Origin: Ypsolopha sequella
Taxonomy: Eukaryota > Arthropoda > Insecta > Lepidoptera > Ypsolophidae
Direction of reading: 5' to 3'
Assembly: GCA_934047225.1 (NCBI GenBank)
Contig: OW203986.1
Coordinates: 21,889,221 to 21,953,220, forward strand
DNA: 64,000 nt
In this document: piece by piece, positions 36,116 through 47,484 of the stretch
Numbering within the stretch: position 1 is the first letter of the stretch
Layout of the letters: every line of letters starts with the position of its first letter
Position numbers and translations under genes: made by a program
The notes under the pieces: generated by a model
What the model was told of the DNA's origin: nothing
The model's database searches: none
What the model saw: the letters and a program-made list of their open reading frames with translations, nothing else

Positions 36116-39100
36116 ATGGAGAGTTTAATTAAGTTGCAAAGTCACTATTTAGAGAATGTATCAAAAGCTAAATCAAATTTCCTCAAGTCTCCTAAAGAAA
36201 GGATTACTGTTTCGTATGTAGAAACGCGACTTGAAGCTTTAGAAAAGGTATGGCAATGCTTTTTTGAGACTCATAATAAAATTGTTTGTGAGTACGATGC
36301 GGATTATTCTAAGAGCAATTATTGCAAATCCTCTGCGTATGACTCTATGGAAGAACTGTATATGGATTATAAGTGCTGTCTTAAAGAAAAACTAGAGCAG
36401 TTAAAAGATAAAAACCGCAATAGTTCTTCTGATAGTGAAGTTCGTCTGGCTCATGATTCAAATCCGATAAAGTTACCGAAGATTGTCCTCCCTACTTTTT
36501 CTGGAAAATACTTAGAGTGGCCTACCTTTCGCGATTTATACGAAACTCTAATTCATAAGAACGCGTCTTTAGCTGATGTACAGAAATTACATTATCTTAA
36601 AAGTCATCTTACAGACGAAGCTGAACAATTAGTTAGGCACATCCCTATCACTGAAGCAAATTACGAGCAATGTTGGGAGTTACTGACGAAACGGTATAGT
36701 AATAAGCGTTTTATTTCAAACTGTATTTTGAATAGATTATTAAGTCAGAAACAGTTATCAGTAGAGTCGTCTTATGGTATCAAGCAGCTCCTGGATACCA
36801 CTTGCGAATGTTTAAATGCACTCTCAAATATCGGAGTAAATGTAGCTTCTTGGGATATCTTAATCATCCATTTGATTGCTCATAAATTAGATTCAGAAAC
36901 GCGCAAACAATGGGAATCAAAAGCTTGTGAGTTGTCAGATGAACTGCCTACTTTGGCATTATTTAAAGAATTTTTGGAGCATAAGTTTAGATCGTTAGAA
37001 TTTCTGGATCCAAAAACCAAACCGAGAGTCTATACAAATATTGCTAAAACAGCTGTTCATGTAGCTAGTACTAATGATGATGTCAAATGCCAATTCTGTC
37101 AAGGTAATCATAAAATTGCTAACTGCAAAGAGTTTGCAAAGGAGGAATATGATTCACGACATAACTTTGTCCAAACAAATAGATTATGTTTTAACTGTCT
37201 GGGAATCAATCATCCTGTATTTTCATGCCGTCAAACCGCTAGATGCCGCATTTGCAAGAGGAAACATCATTCCTTATTGCATCCTAAGGAGTTTTTGACA
37301 TCACCCACTAACAACAGCGCATCAGGTGATAAAGCTGTTGTTGCAGTTTCGACTACCGCAACATTGGAGGAGTCAAAGAATGTTGTCGCTTGTTTCTCGA
37401 ACACTAGCAGCCAAGTTCTGCTAGCTACAGCGTTGATAAGAGTTGAATCAGAAACAGGTGACAGTAAGTCAACACTGAAATGTTTATTAGATCAAGGGTC
37501 ACAGGCTTCGTTTATCACGGAGTCAGCAGTTCAAGCCCTTGGACTGCAGAAGCTTCCAAATAAAATTTCAGTTACAGGAGTAGGTGGTCAAGAGGGTACG
37601 TTAGATTCAAAGGCATTTGTTGCTATCAAGCTTCAATCCATTCATGATCCAAGGTTTACAGTGGTGGTCAAGGCGCATGTCCTTAGGAAGCTTACAACCC
37701 TTCTTCCAGCTAAGAAGGTAGTGATTCCATTTTGGCCTGAACTAACAAACATGAAATTAGCAGATCCAAAATTCAATCTACCTAATAAGGTTGATTTGTT
37801 GCTAGGAGCAGAAGTATACTGTCAGATTTTAGAAGAAGGTTTAATCAAGGGTCCTCCTGGTTGTCCTGTAGCGCAGAAAACCAAGCTAGGGTGGATTCTA
37901 TCTGGTCAGTGCATTTCTGGTGAAGAAAACGAATCAAAATCGATAGTTTCTTTGCATACTCAAATTGATGACAATGAGTTATTGCGAAAATTTTGGGAAC
38001 TCGAAGCAGAATCATTTTCGGCGAAGAAGATCTTGACTCAAGAGGAACAAAGATGTGAAGATATCTTTATGACTACCACCAAAAGAGATGAGACTGGACG
38101 ATATATCGTCAAACTACCATTTCGCGATGAAGATCCTAAGTGTAAGCAGGGTAAAACTGAACAGATAGCAACAAAGAGATTTCAAATGTTGGAGAAAAGG
38201 TTCTCAAAGGATGAGAAGTATAAAGAACAATATGCCAATGTAATGAAGGAGTGCCTAGATTTGGGTCATATGGAGTTAGTTCCAGAAGATCAACGTAGAA
38301 AAGCAGATGCAGTGTATCTACCACACCACGGCGTTACCCGAGAAGACAAGATCACCACAAAACTAAGAATTGTGTATGATGCGTCTTGTGTCGGCGTAAA
38401 CGGCGTATCCTTGAATAATGATCTACTGGTGGGTCCCAATCTTCAATTGGATCTTAGACATATTGTTATGAAGTGGCGTAAACATAAAATCTGTTTAGTG
38501 GCAGACATTGTGAAAATGTACCGCCAAGTAAAGGTAACAAAAGAAGACTCCGACTTTCAACGCATTGTATGGCGAGATGAGCATGGAGTATTACAACATT
38601 ACAGAATGCTGCGTATTACCTTCGGCATTGCATCGGCTCCATATCTCGCAGTTAGAGTATTACATCAAATAGCACAAGACGAGGGTCAAAAGTACGAATT
38701 GGCAGCTGAAAAGGTACTCACTGATTTTTACATGGACGATCTGATGACCGGTTGCAATACACTTGACGAAGGCTTGATGCTATATAAAGATATGAATGAG
38801 TTGATGAGTAAGGGAGGATTTCAGCTTCAGAAATGGATGAGTAACAGTCAAGAGTTAATGGAAGAAATAGGTCAAACAGTAACCAAGGAAGAAAAGTTAC
38901 ACGTAGGATCAGAAAAAGGGATACAGAAGGTTTTAGGTTTGACTTGGAATAATGAAACAGACCAGTTTGAGTATTCTCTTCAAATTCTACCATTGAATAC
39001 ACCTGTGACCAAAAGAAAAGTGATATCGGACATCTCACGTTTGTTCGATCCCCTGGGGTGGATTGGTCCAATTATTATTAGAGCAAAGATATTCATCCAG

Positions 39101-41305
39101 AAGCTTTGGATTTCTGGTATAGGATGGGATCAAGAACTTCCTTCTCAATTATTGCAGGAATGGTTAAGTTATCGGAGTGAACTTTCACAAGTTACAACCT
39201 TTAGCATCCCTAGATGGATTCACATGAGTTTAGATGATGGTGTTATAGAACTCCATGGCTTTAGCGATGCTTCGTGCGAGGCTTATGCAGCCGTTGTGTA
39301 TAGTCGTGTAGTAGATAAAAACGGTAAAGTGCAGATTAGTCTCATCACGTCGAAAACAAGAGTATCTCCAATCAAACAAATCTCCATTCCAAGATTGGAA
39401 TTATGCGGAGCGCAGTTACTCGCTAGGTTGCTTCATGAAGTAGCAGAGATATTGGAGATACAAAAGGATCATGTTCATGCTTGGACAGATTCTTCAGTTG
39501 TGTTGGCGTGGTTGAGCAGTCATCCAAACCGCTGGAAGACGTTTGTGGCCAATAGAGTTTCAGAGATTTTGCAGCTGTATGATCGGAGTTACTGGTCACA
39601 CGTCAAATCTAAAGACAACCCCGCTGATGCAGCCTCTCGAGGTGTTAGTCCAACGGAATTTACAGATTTACAACTGTGGAAGCAGGGTCCAGATTGGCTC
39701 TTAAACAAAGAAATAAGTTACAGTCCACTACCTGAGAATGGCCAAACTGGACTAGATACTGAGCAAGAAATGAAGTCCGTGAAATTGTGTGGCAGTACTA
39801 CAATTGATAATCGTGAGCATGAGTTGTTCGACAGATTCTCTTCTTTGCGAAAACTTGTTAGAGTAGTAGCATTTTGTCGAAGATTCTATGAGCTCATTCA
39901 CACAAAACCAAAACCCACATACCCGACTTGGCTTACAAGTGAAGAACTGCAAAAAGTGCTTAAATTTTGCATTATCGAGTGTCAGAAACACTACTTTGGA
40001 ATTGAAATTGATGATTTGACTAAATCAGGTACTGTGAGTAAGAAAAGCAAACTTGCTTCTCTCAATCCAATCATTGATGCTGATGGTATTCTTCGCGTTG
40101 GAGGGCGATTGCAGAAAGCTCAGATTCTGGAGAGTAGAAAACATCCTATTTTGATACCTGAAAAGTCTCGATTCACGGAGCTTATCATTAAGGACGCTCA
40201 CGAGAAGACGCTTCATGGAGGCCCCCAATTGATGGTGAATTATATTCGGACTAAGTATTGGGTATTAAAGGTAAAGAATTTAGCGAAACTCTGCGTTCGC
40301 CATTGCATAAAATGTTTGCGATATTCAGCTCGAGCAAACCAACCCTTAATGGGTCAGTTGCCAGAAGCTAGAACATCTCCTTCTAGACCGTTTTGTCGCA
40401 GCGGTGTTGATTACGCAGGTCCTTTTGCGATAAGGACAACCAAGGGAAGAGGACATCACGCTACCAAAGGCTACATTTGCCTTTTTATATGTATGGCCAC
40501 CAGGGCTATACATTTAGAAGCCGTAAGTGATATGACCTCAGAAGGTTTTATTGCTGCATTCAGAAGGTTTGTAGCACGGCGTGGTCACTGTGAAGATCTT
40601 TGGAGCGACAATGGCACAAATTTTGTAGGTGCAGATCGAGAGCTGAAAAGTCTTCTTGTTAATGAAAAGTCCACTGTCGCTTTAGAAATTGTTGAGTGCC
40701 TTGCAAATAATGGAACGACGTGGCATAGAATTCCAGCACATAGTCCTAATTTTGGAGGACTGTGGGAGGCTGGAGTGAAATCGACCAAACACCACTTGAA
40801 ACGTGTGATTGGTGAGTCCACTCTCACGTTTGAGGAATTCACAACTGTGTTGGCTCAAATTGAGGCTTGCCTTAATTCGAGACCAATTTCAAAAATGAGT
40901 GAGAATTTAGAAGACCCCTTTCCTTTGACACCAGGGCATTTTCTAGTTGGGGAACCACTAGTTCTTATTCCTGACTCAAATTATGAGAAGTCCAATGTTA
41001 CCAATCTTAGAAGGTGGCAGCTTACCCAAAGAATGGTTCAAGATTTCTGGCGACGATGGTCACGAGAATATCTTTCACAATTTTACCATCGATATAAATG
41101 GAATCAACAAACTCCTGAACCTAAGATTGGAGACGTAGTCCTGGTGATGGAAGATGATCTTCCTCCGGCTAAGTGGCTTTACGGCATTATTATAGAAAAA
41201 CATTCTGGTTTGGACAAGGTTACACGTGTTGTAAGTTTACGTTGTAAAAATAATGTAATTAAAAGGCCTGTGTCTAAACTATGTATTTTGCCAGTAACAG
41301 ATTGA
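36116..41305 (+). CDS. gag-pol: Gag-Pol polyprotein of a BEL/Pao retrotransposon (1729 aa)
   Basis: One uninterrupted frame with Gag and Pol fused, so no frameshift is needed. The Gag part (about 1-390) has a DUF1759-like region after KLPKIVLPTFSGKYLEW (about 119) and three zinc knuckles: C325/C328/H333/C338, C358/C361/H366/C371 and C377/C380 with following His residues. The aspartic protease has LLDQGSQ with D459. Reverse transcriptase has D797 in VADIVKMYRQ and the YMDD pair D874/D875. F977DPLGW lies in the Pao-specific region after it. RNase H has D1051, E1095, D1125 and D1171. Integrase has the zinc site H1362/H1367/C1397/C1400 and catalytic D1432, D1498 and E1551. The C-terminus (about 1640-1725) resembles DUF5641. 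All expected catalytic residues are present. The start ATG is the first in frame. Confidence 0.97.
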   Translation: MESLIKLQSHYLENVSKAKSNFLKSPKERITVSYVETRLEALEKVWQCFFETHNKIVCEYDADYSKSNYCKSSAYDSMEELYMDYKCCLKEKLEQLKDKNRNSSSDSEVRLAHDSNPIKLPKIVLPTFSGKYLEWPTFRDLYETLIHKNASLADVQKLHYLKSHLTDEAEQLVRHIPITEANYEQCWELLTKRYSNKRFISNCILNRLLSQKQLSVESSYGIKQLLDTTCECLNALSNIGVNVASWDILIIHLIAHKLDSETRKQWESKACELSDELPTLALFKEFLEHKFRSLEFLDPKTKPRVYTNIAKTAVHVASTNDDVKCQFCQGNHKIANCKEFAKEEYDSRHNFVQTNRLCFNCLGINHPVFSCRQTARCRICKRKHHSLLHPKEFLTSPTNNSASGDKAVVAVSTTATLEESKNVVACFSNTSSQVLLATALIRVESETGDSKSTLKCLLDQGSQASFITESAVQALGLQKLPNKISVTGVGGQEGTLDSKAFVAIKLQSIHDPRFTVVVKAHVLRKLTTLLPAKKVVIPFWPELTNMKLADPKFNLPNKVDLLLGAEVYCQILEEGLIKGPPGCPVAQKTKLGWILSGQCISGEENESKSIVSLHTQIDDNELLRKFWELEAESFSAKKILTQEEQRCEDIFMTTTKRDETGRYIVKLPFRDEDPKCKQGKTEQIATKRFQMLEKRFSKDEKYKEQYANVMKECLDLGHMELVPEDQRRKADAVYLPHHGVTREDKITTKLRIVYDASCVGVNGVSLNNDLLVGPNLQLDLRHIVMKWRKHKICLVADIVKMYRQVKVTKEDSDFQRIVWRDEHGVLQHYRMLRITFGIASAPYLAVRVLHQIAQDEGQKYELAAEKVLTDFYMDDLMTGCNTLDEGLMLYKDMNELMSKGGFQLQKWMSNSQELMEEIGQTVTKEEKLHVGSEKGIQKVLGLTWNNETDQFEYSLQILPLNTPVTKRKVISDISRLFDPLGWIGPIIIRAKIFIQKLWISGIGWDQELPSQLLQEWLSYRSELSQVTTFSIPRWIHMSLDDGVIELHGFSDASCEAYAAVVYSRVVDKNGKVQISLITSKTRVSPIKQISIPRLELCGAQLLARLLHEVAEILEIQKDHVHAWTDSSVVLAWLSSHPNRWKTFVANRVSEILQLYDRSYWSHVKSKDNPADAASRGVSPTEFTDLQLWKQGPDWLLNKEISYSPLPENGQTGLDTEQEMKSVKLCGSTTIDNREHELFDRFSSLRKLVRVVAFCRRFYELIHTKPKPTYPTWLTSEELQKVLKFCIIECQKHYFGIEIDDLTKSGTVSKKSKLASLNPIIDADGILRVGGRLQKAQILESRKHPILIPEKSRFTELIIKDAHEKTLHGGPQLMVNYIRTKYWVLKVKNLAKLCVRHCIKCLRYSARANQPLMGQLPEARTSPSRPFCRSGVDYAGPFAIRTTKGRGHHATKGYICLFICMATRAIHLEAVSDMTSEGFIAAFRRFVARRGHCEDLWSDNGTNFVGADRELKSLLVNEKSTVALEIVECLANNGTTWHRIPAHSPNFGGLWEAGVKSTKHHLKRVIGESTLTFEEFTTVLAQIEACLNSRPISKMSENLEDPFPLTPGHFLVGEPLVLIPDSNYEKSNVTNLRRWQLTQRMVQDFWRRWSREYLSQFYHRYKWNQQTPEPKIGDVVLVMEDDLPPAKWLYGIIIEKHSGLDKVTRVVSLRCKNNVIKRPVSKLCILPVTD

Positions 41306-41400
41306 AGTTGTAAGATAATTGGTTCGTAGAAGTTCAGATTCAAGTTTCATTTCTGTGTTATTTTAAGAATTTATGTTTGTTAAGATGGACATACGTCCAT

Positions 41401-41411
41401 AGGAGGCGGAA
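41401..41411 (+). other. polypurine tract
   Basis: AGGAGGCGGAA lies directly before the 3' LTR. It is the RNase H-resistant primer for plus-strand DNA synthesis. It ends about 100 bases after the Gag-Pol stop. Confidence 0.85.
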
Positions 41412-41656
41412 TGTATAATTGTAAGTACACAAAACCTTACCATTTGTGTATCATAGTTTGTTAGAATTATAGTTTAGTTAAGTTTAATACAACTAGATGG
41501 CGGTGAACCGATTTACATCGCGATATCGTTGTGTTTCTTCCAGTTTGTTGTACCAATTTTGAAGTTCGAATTAGACGCTCATTTATTCACACCTATTTTG
41601 GAGTTTGATTCTTATTGTCTATTCCATAAGGGTGCTTTTTGGGATAGCACAGTACA
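41412..41656 (+). repeat. 3' LTR of the BEL/Pao element
   Basis: 245 bp, same sequence as the 5' LTR as far as I can read. It is followed by the CTACG target copy at 41657-41661, after which the interrupted host sequence resumes. Confidence 0.97.
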
Positions 41657-41661
41657 CTACG

Positions 41662-42498
41662 TATAAAACAGGGTTTTCAAACGAGATTAACTTTATGGTC
41701 GAGATATTAAAATAGCCATATAATAGAAGTTTAAGGCGTAATTTGATCTTTCATAATAAAATTATCTTAAGAGTATGCAATATAAAACAATAAAATCTTA
41801 TATGAGTGGTGCATTAACGACTAATATACCTGGCCTTTTGATCCTTTAGTTTATGTTAAATTTAGTTTGAATTCCGGATTTATTTCATATAGGTAGGTCA
41901 TCTTTTCTTTTTATTCTAAAAATAGAAAAACTTTCTTATTTAAAATATTTGTATTGATACTGTTTAACTTTTGTGAAATACATAAAACGATAACCATTCT
42001 TTATTTATTCTTAAATTTATTAAGTAGTTTATATAAAATAACTTTATTTAACTATGATGACTCTGGCGGATATAGCCAAAATCATACTGTAAATAAATAT
42101 AAATTTTCTCATCATAGATGTTATTTTATTAAGTATTTTCCCACTTATACCATCCCATCCCATCCCATCCCACTAATATTACATAACGTGCCATTTACTT
42201 GTTACAAGTGAACAGTGCTAGGTATTGTTAATAAAGAACTTGTAATAAATATTTAATTTCATGGGTATCTCGTACAAGAGATGAGTGTAAGACCAAATCT
42301 GACCAATAGACAAATTTTATCCTGAACAATCATCCTACCGATTCGTATAATAAAATAGCGATGGTTTATATTCTTAATTTTTAGTTGGTTCGATTCCCGG
42401 ATGAAACAAGCGAGTTTCAGAATATATTTGAATGCAGTTTTGTTTTTTTTTTAAATAAAGGAATGTTTCCTTTCAGTTAAATGAGCTAACTATAGGAT
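41662..42498. other. unassigned stretch with a short microsatellite
   Basis: Holds (ATCCC)4 at about 42152-42171. No gene or repeat copy recognised otherwise. Confidence 0.5.
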
Positions 42499-42502
42499 TT
42501 AA

Positions 42503-42904
42503 GGTAGTTCCCCTCCAGGGCCCTTAAATTTTTTCCACCTTGTATATACGTACAGCCCAAAAAGCTAAATTTGATGAAACACCATCATACTATCTGTCAG
42601 GATATCGTAAATATTACCTCGTTTTTATTATAATTTTTATCCATATAAATAACAAAAGAGAGAAATACAGACGTTTTCCATGTAAAGAAGACTAAATTTA
42701 TACAGTTTTCTATTTACCGTTTCATATTTTCACAAATTCGGCGCTTTTTGAATATCTCGCCTTCTTGCACCCTTGATGAGATATGGGTCAGAATATGGTG
42801 TGGGGGGAAGGAAATCAAATATAAAGATGTGTACAAAGTTTCATTGAGATCAAAGCCACAAACACCTAAAGCATTTATATGGCAGCTGAGCGGGATGGCC
42901 GACC
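42503..42904. mobile_element. 402-bp element flanked by TTAA
   Basis: TTAA lies at 42499-42502 and 42905-42908. The inner ends are GGTAGTTCCCCTCC and the complement of GGTCGGCCATCCCGC, a weak inverted repeat. Its length and target site match the other TTAA elements, but no second copy is in the window, so the boundaries rest on TTAA plus the GG-T ends. A 70-codon frame inside (42748-42960) runs past the right end and is not a gene. Confidence 0.6.
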
Positions 42905-42908
42905 TTAA

Positions 42909-43570
42909 AGTAATTTTAACATGTTTTTTTTTTTCGCTTGATAATAGCCTCTGCGAGTGAAGCCACGGCCGCTGATGGAATGGCTTGATAAAAAAATCTT
43001 GTCAATATCATTACGTGGTACCAAGCGGAGTCACTTAACAAGATTGTAGGTTCTCCGACGAGATAATGAGGGTATTTTATTATATTTTATTTCATCTGCT
43101 TCGTTAAACATTTTTTCGTATCATTATCACGTATCTGAGACGCGTGGGCAAAAAGTTTTGAATACTAAGTATATAGAACTGTGGATTGAGTTACTGCGTT
43201 TGTTATAATGAGATTTTCAGAATTTGTTTATTAAAAATATGGCGTCGCTTTCGCATTTACTTTTGAATAATTTTCTTTTTTAACCATATTAAAGATTTTT
43301 TATAGCAATTTTTACGGAGCATCACAAAGTAGCCCTATAACAAAATAAATGGTCAAACTTAACAATGCTCTACCTACACTACTCTACAGGATCTTTGTTC
43401 AAATAAAGGCCCATAGAAAATCAACTAAGATAAATTGAAGCAGCACTAATATCAGTGGCTCTCTAGTTCCGAATAGCCTACACCACTTGTAGCAATGCAT
43501 TTACTAATCGCAGAGTCGAATTAGATTGAATGTAAGTAAAGTTCATCAATGGACAGGGCCAGTACAGTGG
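42909..43570. other. unassigned stretch
   Basis: No recognised feature. Confidence 0.45.
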
Positions 43571-43573
43571 GCA

Positions 43574-44037
43574 AGAGCCTTACTATTGCCAAATGGGTAC
43601 TTCCTAAAGCCTACTCCTCGCTTATGGCCAAACCAAAAATAATGAAAAAATGTATTATGAATAATCAACTCTTAGACAACATATGCAACATTTTTCTTTT
43701 TCATACCACCAAAACTTCTACATGTTTTTTTTTTACGAATGGTGTTTTTTGACCTCAAATTCCCTACTGCTCCTGAGTGGCCTGGCCGATTGAATTCATC
43801 TATGCTTTGATAAATAGATAAACTTGATAGCTATAAATATAACATAAGATTATTCAATCGAGTAATCGCGTCCCTGTGAAAAGTATAATTTTCTCCTATT
43901 TCGCCCTATCAAGGACGCAGCGAGCGTCGTAACAGCCACTATGCATTGCGCGCTGATATGAACGTTATTTCAATGTCGTTTCCGTTGATATTCGTAGTTA
44001 CAAATATCGAGCTGCTAATTTGGCGATGGTAATCGCC
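43574..44037 (-). mobile_element. TTAA element E (copy E2)
   Basis: Reverse complement of E1. The right end AATGGTAATCGCC-type sequence (GATGGTAATCGCC) meets TTAA at 44038-44041. The left end near AGAGCCTTACTATTGCCAAA matches the GGTATTAAGGGCC end of E1, but its TTAA is worn. Inside are AAAGCCTACTCCTCGCTTAT, AGGACGCAGCGAGCGTCGTA and AATGTCGTTTCCGTTGATAT. No transposase. Confidence 0.85.
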
Positions 44038-44301
44038 TTAAGTTAGACGTCACCGGCGCAGTATCCCCCCACGTAACCCCCTGTCGAAGCTACAATAATG
44101 TGCAATTTGCAACGCCATATAACTTCACACGTCATCTGTTCTGACATAACCAGTATGTATACAATGTTATTTGGTGAACCGCTGTGCTTTAGTTGAAACT
44201 TGATTTTTATAAATGCAATAAGCCATTTGCTTTTATTTTTATCTGTGCTAGGATCCCAGTGTTATTTACTGTACCTAAGCACATGCAAAAACTTAGCTTA
44301 A

Positions 44302-45031
44302 GGGTCGGTTGCGCCAAACATGCTCTCGCGTTTGGACAATTTAGCATATTAAAACAAAATATTTTTAACAAATAAAATTTGAGTAGGTAGTTAAGGGTTT
44401 GAACTACATTATATTTTTTCAGATTTGACACAAGTATCACAATCATCGAGAAAAAAAATCGGAAAGATCACTAAAATCACGAATAACGTAATTTGGCGTT
44501 GCAAACAGAAAAAAAAATTTTTTTTGTTCCAAATTGAAATATGTTTTTTTTGCGTAAGGAGTTCAAAATACCGTATCATATAATATATTAATATTTTTTC
44601 TTTTCGTTACTTAAAAAGAAATATACAAACTTCCAAATTATTTTTGCGTAATTTTTCTGTACAGGAAAAATGTAGAATGTTTGAGTATTTCTTTTAAAAT
44701 AACAAAAGGAAATAATAAAATTTATTTAATAATTAAAATTATAAAAATATGTAAAGGCTACCTTTATTTCTTTGCTCTATAAAAAATTATTTTATTTTGT
44801 AGTTAGATAAGTAGACTGATCATACTAGTTCCAAAGCCAAATTACGTTTTCGGTGATTTTACTGATTTTTCCGATTTTTTTTCTCGATGATTGTGATACT
44901 TGTGTCAAATCTGAAAAATCATAATGTAGTTCAACTCCTTAACTACCTACACAAATTTTATTAGTTAAAAATATTTTGTTTTAATATGCTAAATTGCCCA
45001 AACGCGAGAGCATGTTTGGCGCAACCGACCC
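44302..45031. mobile_element. 730-bp element with ~200-bp terminal inverted repeats, TTAA-flanked
   Basis: TTAA is present at 44298-44301 and 45032-45035. Arms at about 44302-44502 and 44834-45031 pair with few mismatches. The outermost sequence is GGGTCGGTTGCGCCAAACAT on both ends, and both arms contain CACAAGTATCACAATCATCG. The 330-bp middle is AT-rich and non-coding. The ends (TTAA then GGG) are closest to piggyBac style. The two opposite short frames here are arm artefacts. Confidence 0.93.
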
Positions 45032-45305
45032 TTAATTCTACTACCTAAATCATCTCTCGTGACTCCGCATTTCAGATTTTTACTGAAGCACAAGCCAAAA
45101 CGCATTCGTTTTTTTTTCTTCATTGTGGTACCTACTTGAGTCCTGCATTAGCAGTGATACAGAGCCTGCGATCTGGCATATATAATGGATCTATTTTGTT
45201 ATTCTAACAAAGGCCCTAAAGTTTAGATGGTGGATAGATTACAATGAAAAGTAATGACTCAGCATTTCGTTGCTCGTTTCCGTTAAGGATATGGGTGACC
45301 CGAGA

Positions 45306-45452
45306 TTGAGCACCTCATCTTGCACCAAGTAGAACTGAACTCTATGACGTTTCATTATTGTTTAAACCAGCGCGTTCTGAGTCGCGGCTGTTACGACAAT
45401 CGAAATATCGCGCACTCTCGAAAAACTGCGTTTTTATTAAACAACTCTGCTT
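45306..45452 (+). repeat. dispersed repeat F (copy F1)
   Basis: Matches 59224-59371 in the same orientation. Shared are TTGAGCACCT, AGAACTGAACTCTATGACGT, GGCTGTTACGAC and TTTTTATTAAACAACTC with small changes. Class unknown, no terminal repeats seen. Confidence 0.7.
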
Positions 45453-46117
45453 CTATTTGAAATAAAAACATAATTTGTTCAAACTGGTTAGATATCACTC
45501 ATACAAATTTTATAAAGAAACAACCAACTAAATTCTGAAATCGATACTCGAGATAAAATCAATATCTAAAACTCTAAAATTAGTAAAATAAAGGTTTACA
45601 AAAGATTTTCTTTACAATAAATATATGAATCAATTGACGTGATTTGTTCAAACTTACTTCATAAATATAAGAAGAAAATAGGTAAATTTTAATGACTGTG
45701 GGCTTTCTGATTATTGCAACAAAATCATGCAAAGTCTATCATTTCATTTCTATTTGCCTCATATTTTTGCGTTGCTAAGGATATCTCTTAGTTAGAAGTA
45801 AAACTTGTTTTGAAAAACTGGTGATATGTAGTCGCGTATTTGTTTTTCTAAACTGTAGATTAAATAGTCCTATCCTTTTATTAAATTTCAACAACGTAAT
45901 ATAAAAATGCCGAGCTTTGTGCTTTTTAAGTACTAGTCCAGTAAATGAAAATAATTAACATAAATTATACTATCATTTTAAATAATAGTATGTTCATGTT
46001 ATTGACACTCTCCCCCCCAACCCCCTCCCGGAAGAACATGTTTTTTATAGTATACCAAAATAATTAAACCCCTAATCTTACTATTGTTTTCAGCCATGGT
46101 CTAATTATAGTGGATTA
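45453..46117. other. unassigned stretch
   Basis: No gene recognised. A C-rich run (seven C, AA, five C, T, three C) lies at about 46012-46029. Confidence 0.45.
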
Positions 46118-46518
46118 CGTTTTAATAGTAGTTTAGCATGACAAGGGCCAAAAGGATTAAATTACGAAGACGATTTAAAACACGAGTGTAGCGAGTGTTT
46201 TAAACGTAACCGAGTAATTTATTGCTCTTACGCCCGTATATCATACTACGTTTTTCAATGCATAGTGTGAGGAAATAAAACAAATATAATCTTGTGAACT
46301 TTAAATTATGATTGACTCAAAAGCACTGTATCCAGCGCCGTTAAACAGTGGAAAAAAAAAGGATAACATTTATGGTACACAGGAAAGGCTGCAGGTTGGC
46401 CAACCATTGTAAATAAATAAAAAAAAATAATAATAATAAAGCTCTGGGGCAAAATAATCGACTTTCTGTTCGGTTTTGATGCATAAAAAGTGAGCCTTTA
46501 TGAGCACATGCATTGAAA
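46118..46518 (+). repeat. dispersed repeat D (copy D2, uninterrupted)
   Basis: Starts near TTTTAATAGTAGTTTAGCAT and ends near TTATGAGCACATGCATTG. Its TTAA at 46175-46178 is the empty counterpart of the E1 insertion in D1. It shares the landmark CTACGTTTTTCAATGCATAG with D3 at the window's right end. Confidence 0.8.
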
Positions 46519-47118
46519 AAAAAATTATTGGACGATTCTTTTAAATTTAAATTTTCAGTTACACTCTGCGTCAAAACGCACCTTTTGAAAAATTTACTTC
46601 CAACAACTTTCATTCATATTTGAAACCAGTTATGAGAGAACTATTTAGTATCAAATGAAAGGGCATTTAACGACCTTAAAATAAACAATTGTTTCATTTC
46701 ATTAACAAAACAAATCTCTCGAGTACGTGGTGTTGAAAAAAGAATTACTCAAATATTTTGTCGTTTGAAGAAATTTTTCCAAGAGGTGCGATTCTTTTAC
46801 GCCGACTGTAGTTTACTGATATATTCAAAATTTTCACCCAGGGTACATTTAATTCAACCTTCTCCATATAAATATTCTTATATTAACTGGAATATACATA
46901 GTTCCACAATAACCTTATTAGAAAACAAAGTAACGCCTTTTTCAATAAATCTTATTAGATAAGCTAAAAGCACTATTAGGAATGCATTATATGAGCCCAT
47001 GGTTTTTATAGAAGCAATAACGACTGCATTACAAAAATAACAATAAAAATCCATTCTACGACAAGCTACTGCTTATGCCGTACAATGATAAACCTCACCT
47101 TCATATATCGAGAGCCTG
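46519..47118. other. unassigned stretch
   Basis: No recognised feature. Confidence 0.45.
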
Positions 47119-47122
47119 TTAA

Positions 47123-47475
47123 GGCGTACTTCACTAAAGAACTTATTATTTTGACAAAATAGTATATTATTTTTGAAATCTTTTTCTAGGGATCTGTTAA
47201 ACCGAAACGCGATTGGAGAAATTCGGCTCGGTACAAATACTTATTGAAATGAGGTCTTTTTCTCCTGGTTTGCCAATTTGAGATAACATATTGACTGCAA
47301 TTATATTTTATTAGATGGGTTTTAACATTATCTAGGACCTGGTTAAACAAAATTTTGATAGCAACGTTAGTACACTTTATATTAATAAAAATATAAAATA
47401 AAATTTCCTTGAATCCGTCCCTCTCACACTGTGGGTATTTTTCGCATATGGAGTAAAAGGGACGCTAAAACTTTA
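47123..47475 (+). mobile_element. GGCG-ended TTAA element (copy B3, right end lost)
   Basis: TTAA at 47119-47122 is followed by GGCGTACTTCACTAAAGAAC. The landmarks CTAGGGATCTGTTAAACCGA, CGCGATTGGAGAAATTCGGC, ATTAGATGGGTTTTAACATT and GGGACGCTAAAACTTTAAC follow in B1 order. After AAAACTTTAAC the expected CATATCGCC end is missing and an inverted repeat (47485-47664) begins, so the right end was lost or rearranged. Confidence 0.8.
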
Positions 47476-47484
47476 ACGTACGTA

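Larger units (their letters stand above)
35257..41656 (+). mobile_element. complete BEL/Pao-type LTR retrotransposon
   Basis: The element is 6400 bp with two 245-bp LTRs, a primer-binding site, one long Gag-Pol frame, a polypurine tract and a CTACG target duplication (35252-35256 and 41657-41661). A 5-bp duplication is usual for BEL/Pao. The pol order (protease, reverse transcriptase, RNase H, integrase, then a C-terminal DUF5641-like domain) and the DFYMDD reverse transcriptase motif place it in BEL/Pao rather than Gypsy or Copia. No separate envelope frame is present. The matching LTRs, the exact duplication and the open frame mark it as young and possibly able to move. Confidence 0.97.
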
